A stretch of DNA of 64,000 bases from Iris pallida (GCA_029216955.1 JANAVB010029819.1:34060747-34124746), one strand, 5' to 3'. Positions 48,302 through 61,401 are shown, counted from the first letter of the stretch. Translations and numbers: made by a program. The notes: a model not told the origin generated them from the sequence alone.

Positions 48302-51300
48302 TGTCACGCCCCAGAACTAGAATACTGGAGAGCGGGGGTAGACATAGCCAGCTACGTATAATGAAATAGAATCCATCTCACCATACGGTCACGGCTGTCT
48401 AGATATGTGAGGGTTTATCTACAAGCCATCAGTCTCTTAAGGTCATAAATTATCCTATTGTCTCAATCTCAACCAACTAGTAATAGTTACAAGATATCAG
48501 ACCACCAAATATACAATTGTAAGGCGTCCTAAACATTACATATCCAGATGATCATGAAGCTAGTCGTACAAAATGTAAGGACTAGCAAGAGTTAAGTCAT
48601 ACATGATCAACCTCCAGTTGCCAATCATGTTACAGCCCGTAGGCAGACAGAAAGTAAAGTGTATCGAGCTAACACTTGCTCGGCGGCTAAATGCCTCAAA
48701 AGAATAATGTACAATTACAGTGGGAGAACAAAAGAAACCCACTCGTTGTCAGGATTCCCTCTAGTGGTCACCATCTGGCTGGAAAGCAGGTAGATCCTTT
48801 GCTGCTGCTCCGGTATCTGGTCATACAAAACCAGCTGGGTCAAACCCCAGAAAGAGCAAGTGCCACAAAGGAGGCTTCACTTAGGAACTAAAACTAGCAA
48901 TTAGCACAAGAATATAATTACAAAAGAAGAGAGTAATTTAAGAAAAAGCATGACAGATAAATATAAAAGACAATCTTGTACAGGATCAATAAAAGACAAG
49001 ACATATGGAAGAGCATGACAGGGTGATATACGATGAGATAACCATGGGACTATTCAGATAACCAGGTTACAACCCGTAAACCAAACAAGAACCGGGGTTG
49101 TAACCCTTCGTCTGAACAGAACTTGGCTTCTTCCACCATTTATCGGCAAGGTAAATATGAGAAATCAAGATATGTAACAATCTTGTACAGGATTAAGACA
49201 AGACTAGACAGATTGAACTCCATCCAACATTCACGGCCAAGCAATATGTATGGCTTGCTACTTTAACTAACTAGGGTTATCACAGGCCTAGTTACTAGCA
49301 AGATGCAATGAGAATTCCAAGTCCGGTTACCTGTTTGTTACTACCTGAGTGATCCCAGCAAGAAAAAAAAAGATAGCTGGATATAGCAGACACACTGTAG
49401 TAAGATACATGTGTCCTAAGGTACCACACTCGCCGGGACCAAAGGGGCAACAGGTAACTGGGAAATTCTCCATGAACTATTTGATCAATCTAGTCATTAA
49501 CCTAGCCAAATTTAGTATGAATCCCTGACCGTGGTACTCAGGGATCATGCCCTAGACATGATGCAAGACACAACCGGACTCATAGTTTATACAGGCACAA
49601 TCAATGCAAACAACCACGGTGTCAGGATTAATCATACAGGTCATGTCATGTCAGGTAGCCGTCGTAACAGCTATTCGAGATAATCATGTCAGGTTTATCA
49701 TATCAAGTGTGCTAGTCAGGAGTGCGCCACGATGGGCCACTATCATGTCAGGTATATCATGTCAAGTTCATAATGTCAAGTTCACTGTCAAGTTATCATC
49801 AATTCAGTACCCTCATCAGTCATGTGCGTTATCAATCGTGTTAAGCAAGGGAGAGAAACATATATCAGGAGTGCACCGCAACGGGCCAATATCATGTCAG
49901 GTTCTATTATCATTGCCAAACATATTAAATAAATTCGTGATTATCAAGTTCATGACAAAAGGCGTAAGGATATAAAATGGACGTAAAAATATACAATAAA
50001 GGTTACAAGACATGGGCAATTAATAATAAAATAATAGTACACAGGGCTATAGAAAGTCATGCGGCTCAAGCTTATGCGGCCAGGAAAGGAGGGGGGCGCA
50101 TGCGGCTCAAATGGGAGCCCATGCGGCCAGGATCACTGGATCCCATACGGCCAAGTTCAGGAGAGCACATGCGGCTCAGGGAAGAATGAGGCGCATGCGG
50201 CCAGGGAGATGAAGGCGCATGCGGCGCCAAGAAGTTGGGGTCTCAAGCGACTCAAATGGGAGTTGGATTCATGCGGCTAGGGAAAGAAGTAAGCTTCATA
50301 CGGCTGGCGGGATCAAGTTCCATGCGGCTAGGTAAGGGTTGGGGCATGCGGCCAGGATCACTGGGTCCCATGCGTCCAATGCAAAGAGGGCACATGAGGC
50401 TCAGGAAGGTCAGGGGCCTTATGCGGCCAGAAAGTAACCGGATCTCATGCGGCTCAATTAGGAGCAAGGCCATGCGGCCAGGAAAGGTGAGCACATGCGG
50501 CTGGGATAAATCGGGTCATGCGGCCCGGACTCAGAAGCCCATGCGGCTGGAATATAATGGGGCTTATGCGGCTAAATTATAGGAGACTACATGCGGCTGA
50601 AGATGCAAAGTCTTATGCGGCCGGACTGGTTATGAGCCTATACGGCCAGGAGATGAAGGGGGTGCATGCGGCTCAGTTAGGAGCTCATGCGGCCAGGGAA
50701 TCGTTGGTGAGCATATGCGGCTAGATTATAAGTCTCATACGGCTAGGATTAAATCTTCATGCGGCTGGAAGAATTGAGTTCCTGCGGCATAGACCATGCG
50801 GCCAAGTAACACAGCAAGGCTTATGCGGCCAGGAATAAAACTTGCTGCATAAAGCTTATACGGCTAAGTCCATTCGGCTATAAACTGTTCTTCTTCTCCA
50901 TCCTTCTGAGAAGAAGAACCCTTCAAGCCATGGCTCCCAAGCTCCATGAATCTTTCATCCAGAGTCCAAATCCAAACTTCCATAGGTCAAAATAGGACAG
51001 AATAAAATGCTCTGCAACATGGGACCATCGAAACTCGAAAATAACAAGGTTAAATAGATCAAAACCCAAAAAATCCAAAAATAATATAAATATAGATCTA
51101 CAAGAATCTAGCCATAGAAAGTGAAAATGCCAAGTTCTAAAGAGTGTTAGAATGCTGCAAAGAAGAGAATGGAACAATAAAATTCGGATTCCTCCATGAA
51201 GCAAGATGCACTTGCCTAAGCTCTCTCTCTATCTCTCTCTCTCTCTCCTGGTAGGTGAAGAGTAAAGATGGAGAAGAAGAAATGAGTAATGAGTAATAAT

Positions 51301-51607
51301 GGAAGAGAGAGAGTGGGATATAAATGAGGGTGGTGGTAGGTGGGAGTGGTTTGGTTCACATAAAACCCAACCAAGATAAACCCACAAAACCGAACCAAAC
51401 CAAGCCAATGCAATGCCATGATGAACCATGAAATACTCAATAAACTAAGCTCCATAAATCAGAATTAATCCATGAACGATAAATGACAATTAAACCACAA
51501 TGCTAAATATGAAATAAACCATAACTAACAAATCAAAGAAAATGAGAAATACGGGTCAGAAATACGAACACGTATAAAATACGTATCACGAATTTCGGGG
51601 CACTACA
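48302..51607 (-). repeat. Element D 5' LTR (right copy, 3,306 bp)
   Basis: TGTCACGCCCC to GGGGCACTACA. It lacks the 71-bp stretch of the left copy at 49439 and carries about 57 extra bases at about 49930-49987. The ATGCGGC array is at about 50056-50885. A possible antisense TATA lies at about 51316-51326. Confidence 0.88.
50056..50885 (-). repeat. ATGCGGC motif array, D right LTR
   Basis: The same array as at 15090-15910, unit for unit. Some units have mutated independently (e.g. ATACGGC where the other copy has ATGCGGC, and the reverse), so both derive from a more uniform ancestor. Confidence 0.88.
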
Positions 51608-52397
51608 GCTATAGTTGGGTGTGGTCAGGAAAAAATGGTTCAGATGCGGCGTTGGGGTCATCATGGCGGCCGGATCTGAGCTAGGAGGTGAGTGACTTTG
51701 TGTGATGGAACTGGTGATGTGGTGGGGATGCGACCGGACTTGTGGAGACGTGATTGGCCGTGAAGGAGGTCGTGTGGCCGTGGCTGATCTCTGCAATTGA
51801 GGAGTTCGGCTCAGGAAGAAAACAAGAAAGGAGAGGGAAATTTGAATTAAAAATCTGCTGCTCCCCTCATGATCGAGCAGAGACATGAAAATATTTGCAA
51901 ATAGAATGTGGAGTGCTCCACAAGTTAGAATGGCAATCCATGTAAATAGGAGTAGATCCATGACCATAGTGTAAAACTCTAACTAACTATAACCAACTAT
52001 AACTAATCCTAACTAAATGCTAACCAAATTGCTAATTGTATAACTAATTAAATATTTCATCCCAATAGTAAACAGATTAGCAAATATTGTTAGCCACTAA
52101 TTAGTACATATCTACCAGTACTTAGTAAACAGAATTTAGCAACCATGAGTACTAGTCAAGAACAAAATCTAATAGTTATAGTTAAATCAATAAATCATAA
52201 TTAGTTAATAATACGAATTAACCATGTCACCATGATCAATCTTTAAGAGAGAACTATATATATTTCTAAAGTAAAATTAATTCCTTATAAAATAGTTTTA
52301 TTAAAACTAATTTTTCATATGAAACAATACTACACTTCCAACTTGGTATTTAGGAAACACTCTCAAAATTTACCAAAATTGGTTGTAGGGAGTTACA
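51608..52397 (-). repeat. Element F 3' LTR, first part (antisense)
   Basis: Read antisense it starts TGTAACTCCC at 52397 and runs to the D insertion at 51608. The remainder of this LTR is at 13316-13332 and 7865-8980. It includes a leader-like stretch with CT-rich sequence (about 51810-51835). The antisense frame at 51533-51967 crosses the D/F boundary and is not a gene. Confidence 0.65.
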
Positions 52398-53930
52398 AAT
52401 CTACCCCCTTACGAAAATTTTGTCCTCGAAATTTCAATTAACACATTAAGTACAATTAAGAGCAATCAACTATGGAAATCTTGAAACGATACACACACAA
52501 AAAATCGTTTAAACATTGAATCAAAAATTTAAGTATGAGTAATCAAAGTTTAAAATCTAGTCATGATACATTCTAATTATGAGAAAATCAAAAATTTTGG
52601 CATAATATAAATATCACAAAAAATGATATAGTCATGCCGTAAATCCTAAATATGATCAAATTATGGCCAAACTTCAATTAAGAAATCATTTATGTATAAC
52701 TAGTACAATTATGGCTAAAATTTAAATCATTTAAACACGAGTTAGTAAGAACATGCTCAAAATTATTTAGGCTTGATGAAATTGCAACTAATAGGGTCAT
52801 AAGTGCTAAAATATGTTTGTAGAAATGATATGACTAAGAATAAAGCAAAGAAATTTAAAAATTTAGCCTTTTTAGAAATCAAATTTAAACCTGAATAAAA
52901 ACTCAAGTTCCAGAATTGATTCGAAGCATGATTAAATTGTTTTAGGTGCAATTTGATCAGAAGCATTCCAAGAGTAAAAATTGGGGTCATACAAAATATC
53001 CAATAATTAGGCATGAACAGAACGTGATCAAAACTATCTTGGTATAATCAAAGATCTAGTCATATGACCACAAGAACCAATTTTTTTTATTAGGCATGGC
53101 TAAGACAAAATCAAAATCATTAATCCAAAATATGGTCAAAACGATATAGTCACTACTAATGGGTTTATTGGTGATAAACAAGGAACCAAACGACTAAGGA
53201 TAACCAAACCATGAATTTTGAAAATTCGTCTTAACTAGAAATCAATTTAAAAAAATAAGCAAAATCAAATTTTTTTGAAACCTGATCAAAAGAAATAAAT
53301 CATTCGGGCGCGATTGGAATTAAGATCAAAATCATTCAGATAGAAGGGCTAAATCATTTTTGTATGATCATTATGATCCTAATATGATCAAGGATAATTT
53401 AGGTCTACTCAAAATTATAACCAAGAGAATTCAAAAACAAAAACAAAATATTCGCCATGGCATGATTAAATTAATATCAAAATCAAGGCAGAATCAATAT
53501 TTGAAATAAAATCTGGCCACGTTAAAAATCCCATAAATATGCTTTAAAGAATCATCGAGATATGGCATAATTATCAGTAAAATCTGGTATATAATTTTAT
53601 TAAAAACAAGATAGTAAATATAGGGACAGGAGAAAATCAAATCATGATTTAGAAAAATCACATGTCAATTTTAGGAAATCAAACATTGGTTATAAGATAG
53701 GATATGCATGAAAATAATAACTTTATAACCTAATCACCCTTAAATCAATCACAAACTTCTATAATCTATAACTCCTTCAAAACTTATTACCCATTTGCCT
53801 AACCATGATTCTCTTAACTATCCCCATCAAAACGTCTATTCCAAGGGGACCTAAAATGACCTATGTAACCTATCTAGGTTTCTATTTGTATTCTTGCTCC
53901 TTGACATGTAGAGAGCTTGCTCTCAATATA
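52398..53930 (-). mobile_element. Element F internal remnant
   Basis: Immediately right of the LTR is the antisense of the end signature ('acgaaaattttgtcctcgaaattt'), so this is the 3' internal part of F. The rest, to about 53.93 kb, is AT-rich with recurring 'catgatcaaaat'-like phrases and no recognisable protein domain. The right limit, where J begins, is approximate. Confidence 0.55.
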
Positions 53931-54293
53931 CTTTGTAAAGTTTAGTCCCACATTGGAAAAGCACCATGAGTTATCTCAACATATATATGAGTATGTATTG
54001 TTGGGATATGCACATGGGGTGGTGACCCTAAGGAGGGAACCATGTGAGTGATTTTACTAAGAGAAAAATGATTAATTCCAACAAGGACGTAGGTTGATTT
54101 TTGTTTTGCGGGCTCGGACTCGACACAGACTCCAGGTTGTCTCGTGTATGCACGAAAGTGTTCGGAGGGAAGGCGTGAGCTAGCACTCGACTATGTTGAT
54201 TGTGGGATGATGTAAAACATCAAACTCTATTTTAGAGTATTGGTGTTTTAGTCCCACATCGAATATGAGAGATGGTGAGGTCTCACTCCACTC

Positions 54294-54300
54294 TATAAAT
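54294..54300 (+). promoter_or_regulatory. TATA box in J 5' region
   Basis: CTCTATAAATAGAGC, a perfect small palindrome around TATAAAT, downstream of a TAGTCCCACATCG block common in plant Copia LTRs. Confidence 0.65.
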
Positions 54301-54503
54301 AGAGCACCCTTGTCTCCTTTCCAAGATGCACTAAAGAAGAAAGTTAAGGGAGTCCGTAAAGTTCAGGAAGCCCGTTCAAGTCACAAATATTGACTGATGA
54401 GCGTTCCAGAAGTTCTCTTGAACTTGCTTGTTCCTGGAAGCAGATCGTATAGAGGCGAATCTTGCTTTGAGCAACGGTGTTTTTATACCCCAGCAGATTT
54501 AAT

Positions 54504-54553
54504 CCTCCTCTTCTTCTTCTTCTTCTTCTTCTTCTTCTTCTTCTTCTTCTTCT
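54504..54553. repeat. (TTC)n microsatellite in J leader
   Basis: About 15 TTC units in the transcribed leader. Confidence 0.93.
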
Positions 54554-54582
54554 ATTTCTCTGTAACTCGTTCTTCAGGTTTT

Positions 54583-54695
54583 AAGGCACCTACTGAGTAG
54601 GAAGGCCTAACTTTGTTCTTGAGATCTATCTAATTTGTGGCACCTACTGGGTAGGCTTGCTAAACTCCTCTTTTGTGGCACCTACTGTGTAGGCT
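54583..54695 (+). repeat. Three palindromic GGCACCTACTGNGTAGG units
   Basis: Copies at about 54583, 54640 and 54679. The core CCTACTGNGTAGG is an imperfect inverted repeat (CCTAC/GTAGG), and two copies are followed by CTTGCTRAACTC. They lie just before gag. Confidence 0.85.
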
Positions 54696-54760
54696 TGCTG
54701 AACTCTTGTTTTCCATCTATATCCACGTCTCGGGACTAACAATCTCAAAGCAAGATTAGT

Positions 54761-57700
54761 ATGATGGAAAACATTAATGCTTCACTCCTCCAAACTGACT
54801 ACTGCAAGTTGGAAAAGTTTGATGGAGAGCATTATCAAGTCTGGAAGAGGAAGGTCTTTCTCATCCTTCAACTCCGAGACGTTGATCACGTGCACTTTGA
54901 AGAGGAACCTACTGTTCCAGATACTGGGTCTGTTGCCGCTATAACTACGGCTACTAAACTTCAGGCCAAATGGAGAAGGGATAATAACATTTGTAGGCTT
55001 CTGATCCTAAATGCTATGGAGGATTCCCTGGCAGAATACTACTCAAAGAAGGATAGTGCAAGAGAAATATGGGAGTCCGTGGAAAAGCTGTACGAGGAAG
55101 ACAAAAATAAGAGCAAGATATTTTTCATCAAAAAATATCACAAGTGGCTCTTTGAAGATGAGAAGGCGATGCTTCCTCAAGAGAAGGAGTTTCTGAAACT
55201 TTGTCAAAAACTGGACGATGAAAAGATACCCCTCGTCGACAAGTTTGTCATTGGAGGGATCGTCTTAAAACTTCCTGCTGGATGGAATACGTTCTATGCA
55301 AGAATGTATCGAAAGAAACTCGAGATCAGTCTGGAAGGTCTCTTACAAGAAATCCACGTTGAGGACGAGATGCGTTCTCAACAGAAGACAGACGTTTTGT
55401 CCAAACAATTGGCCGAGGCCAATCTGGTGCGGACGAGAGACTCCAAGGGGAAGTAGGCGGCTTCTCACCACAAGAAAGACTTTACTAATCTGAAAGTGAA
55501 GGGATCGTCTTTCAAACAGAAGAAGCCCAAGTCCAATGTGACTTGTTTTAACTGTGGCAAGAAGGGCCCCTATAAGAGTGAATGCAGATCCAAGCCCAAA
55601 AAATCAGAAAAAGGTGAGCCTAGTAAGGTTTCTTTGGTTTCTAGCCTCGTTGCTATGATCGCTCAGGTCACAACTAAGGGGGCTGACTCTGACTGGTTGA
55701 TAGACACCGATGCGACATGCCATGTCTGCTCTGGGAAAGAATGGTTCATTATGTACCAGCCAACTTCTGATAAGGTTGTCATGGCGAACCAGACACAAGC
55801 TGAAGTTATGGGGATCGGGACTGTGGAGCTGAAACTCATTTCCGGGAATACTTTGTCACTACAAGAAGTAAAGCATATTCCGGTGATTGCCAAGAACCTG
55901 ATCTCTGGGAGCCTGCTTAGTAACGCAAGTTTGAGGATGGATATTAATGCTGGTCAGATGGTGATGTCCAAGAAGGGAATATACTTTGGAAAGGCTTTTC
56001 AAACCGAAGGGATGTTTAAAATTCAGCTTGTAAACCAGTCTTATGAAAGAAATGCAATCGCTCTTTCTGACTATTCTCTTGAGTTGTGGCATAATAGGCT
56101 AGGACATATTTGTTATAAAAGAATAAACAAAATGTCTAGTCTAGGACTTATCTCCAAATGTGGGGGTAAGGTGGAGAAGTGTAAAGTATGTGCTCAGACT
56201 AAGATCACTAGAAAACCCTTTCATCGGGTCAATCGAAGCACAGATATTCTGGAGTTGGTACACTCCAATATCTGTGACTTCAAACAATTCTCTACAAAAG
56301 CCAGGATAAAGTATTTCATAACCTTCATCGATGACTTCTCTAAGTACGCATTCGTCTACTTGCTCAAATCTAAAGCCGAAGCGTTCGAGAAGTTCAGGGC
56401 CGAAGCTGAACGGCAAACTGGACAACAACTCAAAAGGTTGAAAAGTGATCGAGGTAGAGAATATTGGTCTAATGAATTCACATCGTTCTGCAAAGAACAT
56501 GGAATCATCTGCAAGACTACTGCTCCGTACTCTTCTCAATCTAACGGAGTAGCAGAGAGGAAGAACCGAACGTTGACAGAAATAATGAACTCAATACTGC
56601 TAACAGCAGGTCTTCCAAAATGTTATTGGAGAGAAGCTGTATTAACGGCCACTTTCATTCTGAATAGAGTGCCTTGTGCAACTTCTGACATAACTCCTCA
56701 TGAACTCTGGTTCAAAGTCAGACCTAACTTGAATGTTATTCGAGTTTAAGGGTGTCTGGCTTATGTGAAGCTTCCAGATCTGAAGATCAGAAGCTAGGGA
56801 CAAGGACTACGAAGGCGATCTTCTTGGGATATGCCAAGAAGAGTGATGCCCGGAGATTCCTTGACATTGAGTCAAATCATATCATCGAATCTCCTAATGC
56901 TGAATACTTTGAAGACAAGTTTATACGACACAAAAATATTGTTCTCCCAGACATTCCGGAGAATGATGTAGGTGCAAATGAGAGTGAGGTCTCATATAAA
57001 CCAGTAGTCCAAGATGAAGTGTTGGTGGAGAAACAACAATTAAACCAGAACTCGCTAAGCCGTCGACGAAGCGAGCAAGGAGGCCGAAGAGCTTCAGAGA
57101 TGACTTCGTCACCTATCATGTGGAAGCAGGCCAGAGATGTTGTCTTCTGGAAGGAGGCAATAAAAAATGAAATTGACTCAATTACCTCCAATAACACATG
57201 AGTGTTAGTTGATTTATCCGAAGGAGCAAAACCCATCGGATGCAAGTGGATCTTCAAGAAGAAGATGAAAGCTGATGGAACCATTGACAAGTTCAAGGCC
57301 AGGCTAGTGGCCAAGAGGTTTTCTCAAAAATAGGGGATCGACTACTTTGACACATATGCTCCAGTAGCACGGATGACAACCATCAGATTATTGATTGCCC
57401 TTACAGCAATACACAAACTGGTGATACATCAGATGGATGTGAAAACAACATTCCTGAATGGCGAGCTGATCGAGGAGATTTATATGCAATAGCCAGAAGG
57501 ATTTGTCGTCAGAGGCCTATAAGACAAAGTCTGCAAGTTGGTAAAATCTCTATACGGCTTAAAGCAAGCTCCCAAAATGTAGCATAAGAAGTTTGACAGA
57601 GTTATCAGATCAAACGGCTACAGGGTCAACGAAACAGACAAGTGTGTTTACACGAAATTTGCTAATGGAAAAGGAGTCATCGTTTGTCTGTACGTGGACG

Positions 57701-58637
57701 ATATGCTAATCCTAGGAACGGGTATAGGCAATACAACGGAGACAAAGAAGTTCCTCTCAACCAAGTTCAGTATGAAAGACTTGGGGGATACAGATGTCAT
57801 CTTGGGCATAAAGAACATCCGGATAGATACTGGAGCAGCACTGTCACAATCTTATTACATTGAGAAGATGGTCACACTCTACGGGTATCAGGATCTTCCA
57901 GGGATCGATACGCCATACAGGTGTGATCAGAAGCTGAAGCCAAATTTGAGGGAAAGTGTCAAGCAGCTTGAGTATTCTAGCATTATCGGGAGTTTGATGT
58001 GCATAACTACTGCCACAAGGCCTGACATAGCTTTCGTCGTGGGAATGTTGAGTCGGTTCACAAACAACCCAGGGATTGAGTACTGGAAAGCTGTGAAGCG
58101 GGTGATGAAATATCTCAAGAAGACTCAGACATATGCATTATATTACAGCGGGTATCCGACAGTAGTGGAAGGCTTCAGTGATGCTAGTTGGTGTTCATAG
58201 GTGGAGAGCGAGAGATCCACAGGTGGATACATCTGTTCCTTTGGTGGATCTGCTATATCGTGGAAGTCGAATAAGTAGACTATACTCTCTCGTTCCTCCA
58301 TGGAATTTGAGTTCTATGAACTAGAAGCTGCAGCAGATGAAGCAGAATAGCTTCGAAAGCTCATGTATGATCTTTTAGTGGTTGGAGCTCAGATACCGAT
58401 AGTACCGATATACTATGACAACCAGACGACTACAGCAGTAGCATCAAATGACATCTTCAACGGGAAGAAGAGAACTGTGCGGCTGAAGCATAGAGCAATA
58501 ACGATCTCATTAAAAGGGGAACTATTGCTATAATTGATGTTCGGTGTCAGGAGAACCTGGCGGATCCATTTACAAAGGGCCTCAAGCGCCAGCTGGTCGA
58601 TGACACAACAAGAAAAATAGGCTTGAAGGCATTCTGA
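54761..58637 (+). pseudogene. Element J Copia gag-pol, broken
   Basis: Gag is at 54761-55456, ending at an in-frame TAG; the same frame continues to 56749. Zinc knuckle: CFNCGKKGPYKSEC, with Pro where the His ligand belongs. Protease: LIDTDATCHV, with Asp in place of the Gly of D-S/T-G. Integrase: HHCC (HNRLGHICYK ... CKVCAQTK); core with HSN where the first catalytic Asp is expected, then KSDRGREY and NGVAERKNRT present. A one-base loss near 56790 shifts the frame. RT and RNase H follow (QMDVKTTFLNGEL, LYVDDMLILG, SIIGSLMCITTATRPDIAF, DASWCS, ENLADPFTKGL) with stops at 57199 (TGA), 57331, 57490, 57580, 58198, 58276, 58348 (TAG) and 57520 (TAA). An extra base near 58516 shifts the frame again. 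Copia, probably Tork-like; not functional. Confidence 0.92.
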
Positions 58638-59347
58638 TATTGTATCTGTGTAATCCTACCATAAAGTTTTATGCTATTAGTTCAAAGAAAAATCTACTAG
58701 GCATCTAGCTTTTGGTTCAAGGGAGGACCACTGATTGGGAAAATATCAGGTAACAGTAGGTACATAGTTCTGAAGGACGTAGAAGAGATACAGACCCATA
58801 ACCACTGTTGTCTACTATAGTTATATGCGGAGAACATGTCCTGTGGAGAGGATGGCTTAAACGCCTTAATAAGTTTTCAGACAGAGTGAATGTCTGTTGT
58901 GTTTTACAGGAAACACGGTAGCGCAGTACTACAAAGGAGCTCATAGAGTCCATGCTACAGTGGGGTGACCCCATAATGAGGTTCCCAGGTAGGGGTAATA
59001 CCTCGGCTTAGCAAGCCATGTCACTGCGGCGTAGCACCGCTTATAGGCAGGTAGCCTAATGTTGTATATTATAAATGAAGAGTGGTAGACAGCACTATAA
59101 AGAGGCCAGTGTCCTCATGTTACAGTGGCATGACACCATGAAGAGGTACCAGATAGGGTAAAGCCTCGGCTTCGCAAGCCATGTCAAAGCAACGTAACAC
59201 CGCACGAAAGTGCAAGGCTTCATGTTAGGTAGTTTGGCACTACAAAGAGGCTTGTGACCTCATGCTACAGTAGTACGACTCTACGATGACGTACCCAGTT
59301 AGGGATAAAGCCTCATCTTTAAGCCATGTCATAGCGGCGTAGCACCG
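58638..59347 (+). repeat. J 3' region with three diverged repeats
   Basis: Non-coding. Units start at about 58925, 59092 and 59237 (167, 145 and at least 111 bp). Each runs from CACTAYAAAGAGG through CATGYTACAG, GTACCCAG and TAAAGCCTC to AAGCCATGTCA and CGTAGCACCG. The third ends exactly where LTR I starts. Confidence 0.85.
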
Positions 59348-61401
59348 TGTAACACCCAGTTTTCCAAATGAGGGTAGTTTTAAACTTTTGAAATTATATT
59401 ATTATTTATTGATATTTATATCACATTATGATTTTTGGTTATTTTTAATCGATTTAAATTTGTTTTAAGTCATGACTTGTGATTTTGATGTGCTGCTAGT
59501 GAAACCCGAGAGACTGTCTGACCTAGAGCCTAACCGGGTGATTGGAAATATTTATTTATCATTTTTAGCCTAGGGATAATTTGGTCATTTTGACTTATTA
59601 GAATTATTTGATTAAATATTAGATTAGTGATTGTTATTTTGATTTTGCTAGTTGTGACTTAAGGGACTAACCTAGAAGCTAACCCTAGTTATGGTGACTT
59701 GGTAGACAATGGTGTGACCCTAGTCTAACTTAAGTTAACCTCATACTAACCATTAGAATCTAGTTTTCAAATAGGAGGAATAGAATAGCTGCATTGGTTT
59801 CATGACTTATGATTTTAATTCAATGACTTGTGACTTAAGCCCATGGCCCATAACTAGAATCCCTAAACCTAACTAAACCCTAAGTTACTAGCTATATAGA
59901 GATTCCCACTCCTATTTAATGCCCCCTCTCCTTATTCTTGCCTCTTTTCTGCTCAACCAAGTTTTAGAAAGAAAGATAAATTCCCACTTTCCAAAATTCC
60001 AAGTAAATTTATTTTTAATCCTTTTTGACCCAAATCTTTTGTATATGGTTCTAATCCACCTCTACTTGCTGATTTTGAGGAGTAATTTCAGTCTAAGAGC
60101 AATTTGAAGGATTTGGTTAGCATCGGAAATCAATCGATTTGGGGCTTTTTCTTGATCTTTGCACCTACAGGTAAAACTCCTCAAATTACATTTTAATTCT
60201 GATTTCTTTGCATATTAGGCTAAATCTAGGTGTCCCCTAGCTGTCCCTCAAGTTTGGTAGGAAATCGTGTCTGTTTGGTGTCCGTATCGGGCACGTGTTT
60301 ATGTGTAAGTGTATGTGTTTGTTAGAATGCCTCAATAGGATTTATTTTGTTAATTTTGAAAAGTGATTGAATGGAAATGTTGTTTTATACATGATTATCG
60401 TGTCCTACTGAGTTATTTTTTGGATACATTTCATATCTAAATTTGGACACACACGTACGTACGAGACACAATACTGTGCCCGTGCAGTCCCCTGTTGTAC
60501 GAGCTCGACACAGGATGCAACACGGACTCTCATGACCTAATTTTTGGTGGACACGTGGGGGCACAGTCTGCCATCACCCACACAAAATTTGAGGCAAAAT
60601 GATCGAATGGATCGAGAGAAAACTCGATCGCACTGGTCCTTGCCTGTGCTGCACGCACGTGAAAATGTGTACTGATACGCACATTTTGACAAGACATGGG
60701 GACACGAGGACGCAGTGTAGGGTGACACGAGTATAGCCCTATGTTGGGCGAACACGTGGGCCCTAGTACGAGTCGTGCCCTGTGTCGCGTGTACGATACC
60801 TTGTCCTCACAGCATGATACTGCACTATATGCACGTGTCTGTGTGTGTTTCTACTTGATTGGACACCTCGTGTCCAAATGTTTGGACACGAGTAGACTCG
60901 TGGGACACCCTCATGTATACACGAACCTATGTCAGTGATCAATTTGATGTTTAATGGAATTTCGAATCCTAGTTTAGGGTTCCTATATTTTTTTTATGAT
61001 ACACTCTGTTTATCACATATTTTAGGGCTTTAAAATGAAAATTGAATGTTAAACTATGTTAATATGATGATGTTTATGTGTACATAATGTTTGGATAATA
61101 GTTACATGACTGGGTTTGTACTGAATTGCATGATTTAGTTGATTGGGTTCGAAAATGGAATTTTTCCTGTACATGGATGTATGCGTTACTTGTATGCATA
61201 TATGTATGTTTATATATTATGAGTTATCCCCTCTATATGTGTGGGGTTCAGTCATCAGTTGATTTATTAGGCAGTAGGATATGGGGGTTTGTATCAGGAG
61301 TGAAGAGGTTTGTGTGGGAAATAGAAGTAGCAGCAGTGACAGGGGTCTCCATAGGGTTTGCTGAAAAGTTATTTATGGATGTGTGTATAGTCAAGATGGA
61401 A

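Larger units (their letters stand above)
13333..51607 (-). mobile_element. Element D, antisense Ty3/Gypsy, interrupted by B
   Basis: Two related LTRs (13333-16623 and 48302-51607) flank internal DNA. Its pieces are 16624-18450 and 48199-48301, separated by the 29.7-kb insertion B. Read on the minus strand, the right LTR is the 5' LTR, then come a short leader, gag (18262-17165), the last residues of pol (about 16945-16790), the tract 'ggacaaaattcttttaaggt' and the 3' LTR. The target duplication is GCTGT/GCTAT, one mismatch. LTR divergence by eye is about 3% over the first 420 bases, plus two indels of about 60-70 bp. Protease, RT, RNase H and most of integrase are missing, so D could not move itself. 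Confidence 0.85.
53930..59347 (+). mobile_element. Element J, Ty1/Copia element (3' end cut by I)
   Basis: A leader with LTR-like sequence (about 53930-54750), gag, protease, integrase, RT and RNase H in Copia order (integrase before RT), then a repeat-rich 3' region that stops where LTR I begins at 59348. The 3' LTR is not in the window. The 5' LTR limits are unclear: two 'tagtcccacat' stretches (about 53946 and 54250) and a TATA box at 54294-54300 support an LTR, but I find no clear TGGTATCAGAGC-type primer site. Confidence 0.85.

Noticed and set aside
51533..51967. 144-codon antisense frame
   Set aside because: It crosses the D/F insertion boundary at 51607/51608, so it cannot be an ancestral gene.
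52763..53014. 83-codon antisense frame in F internal region
   Set aside because: AT-rich, hydrophobic by composition, no match to any pol or gag motif.
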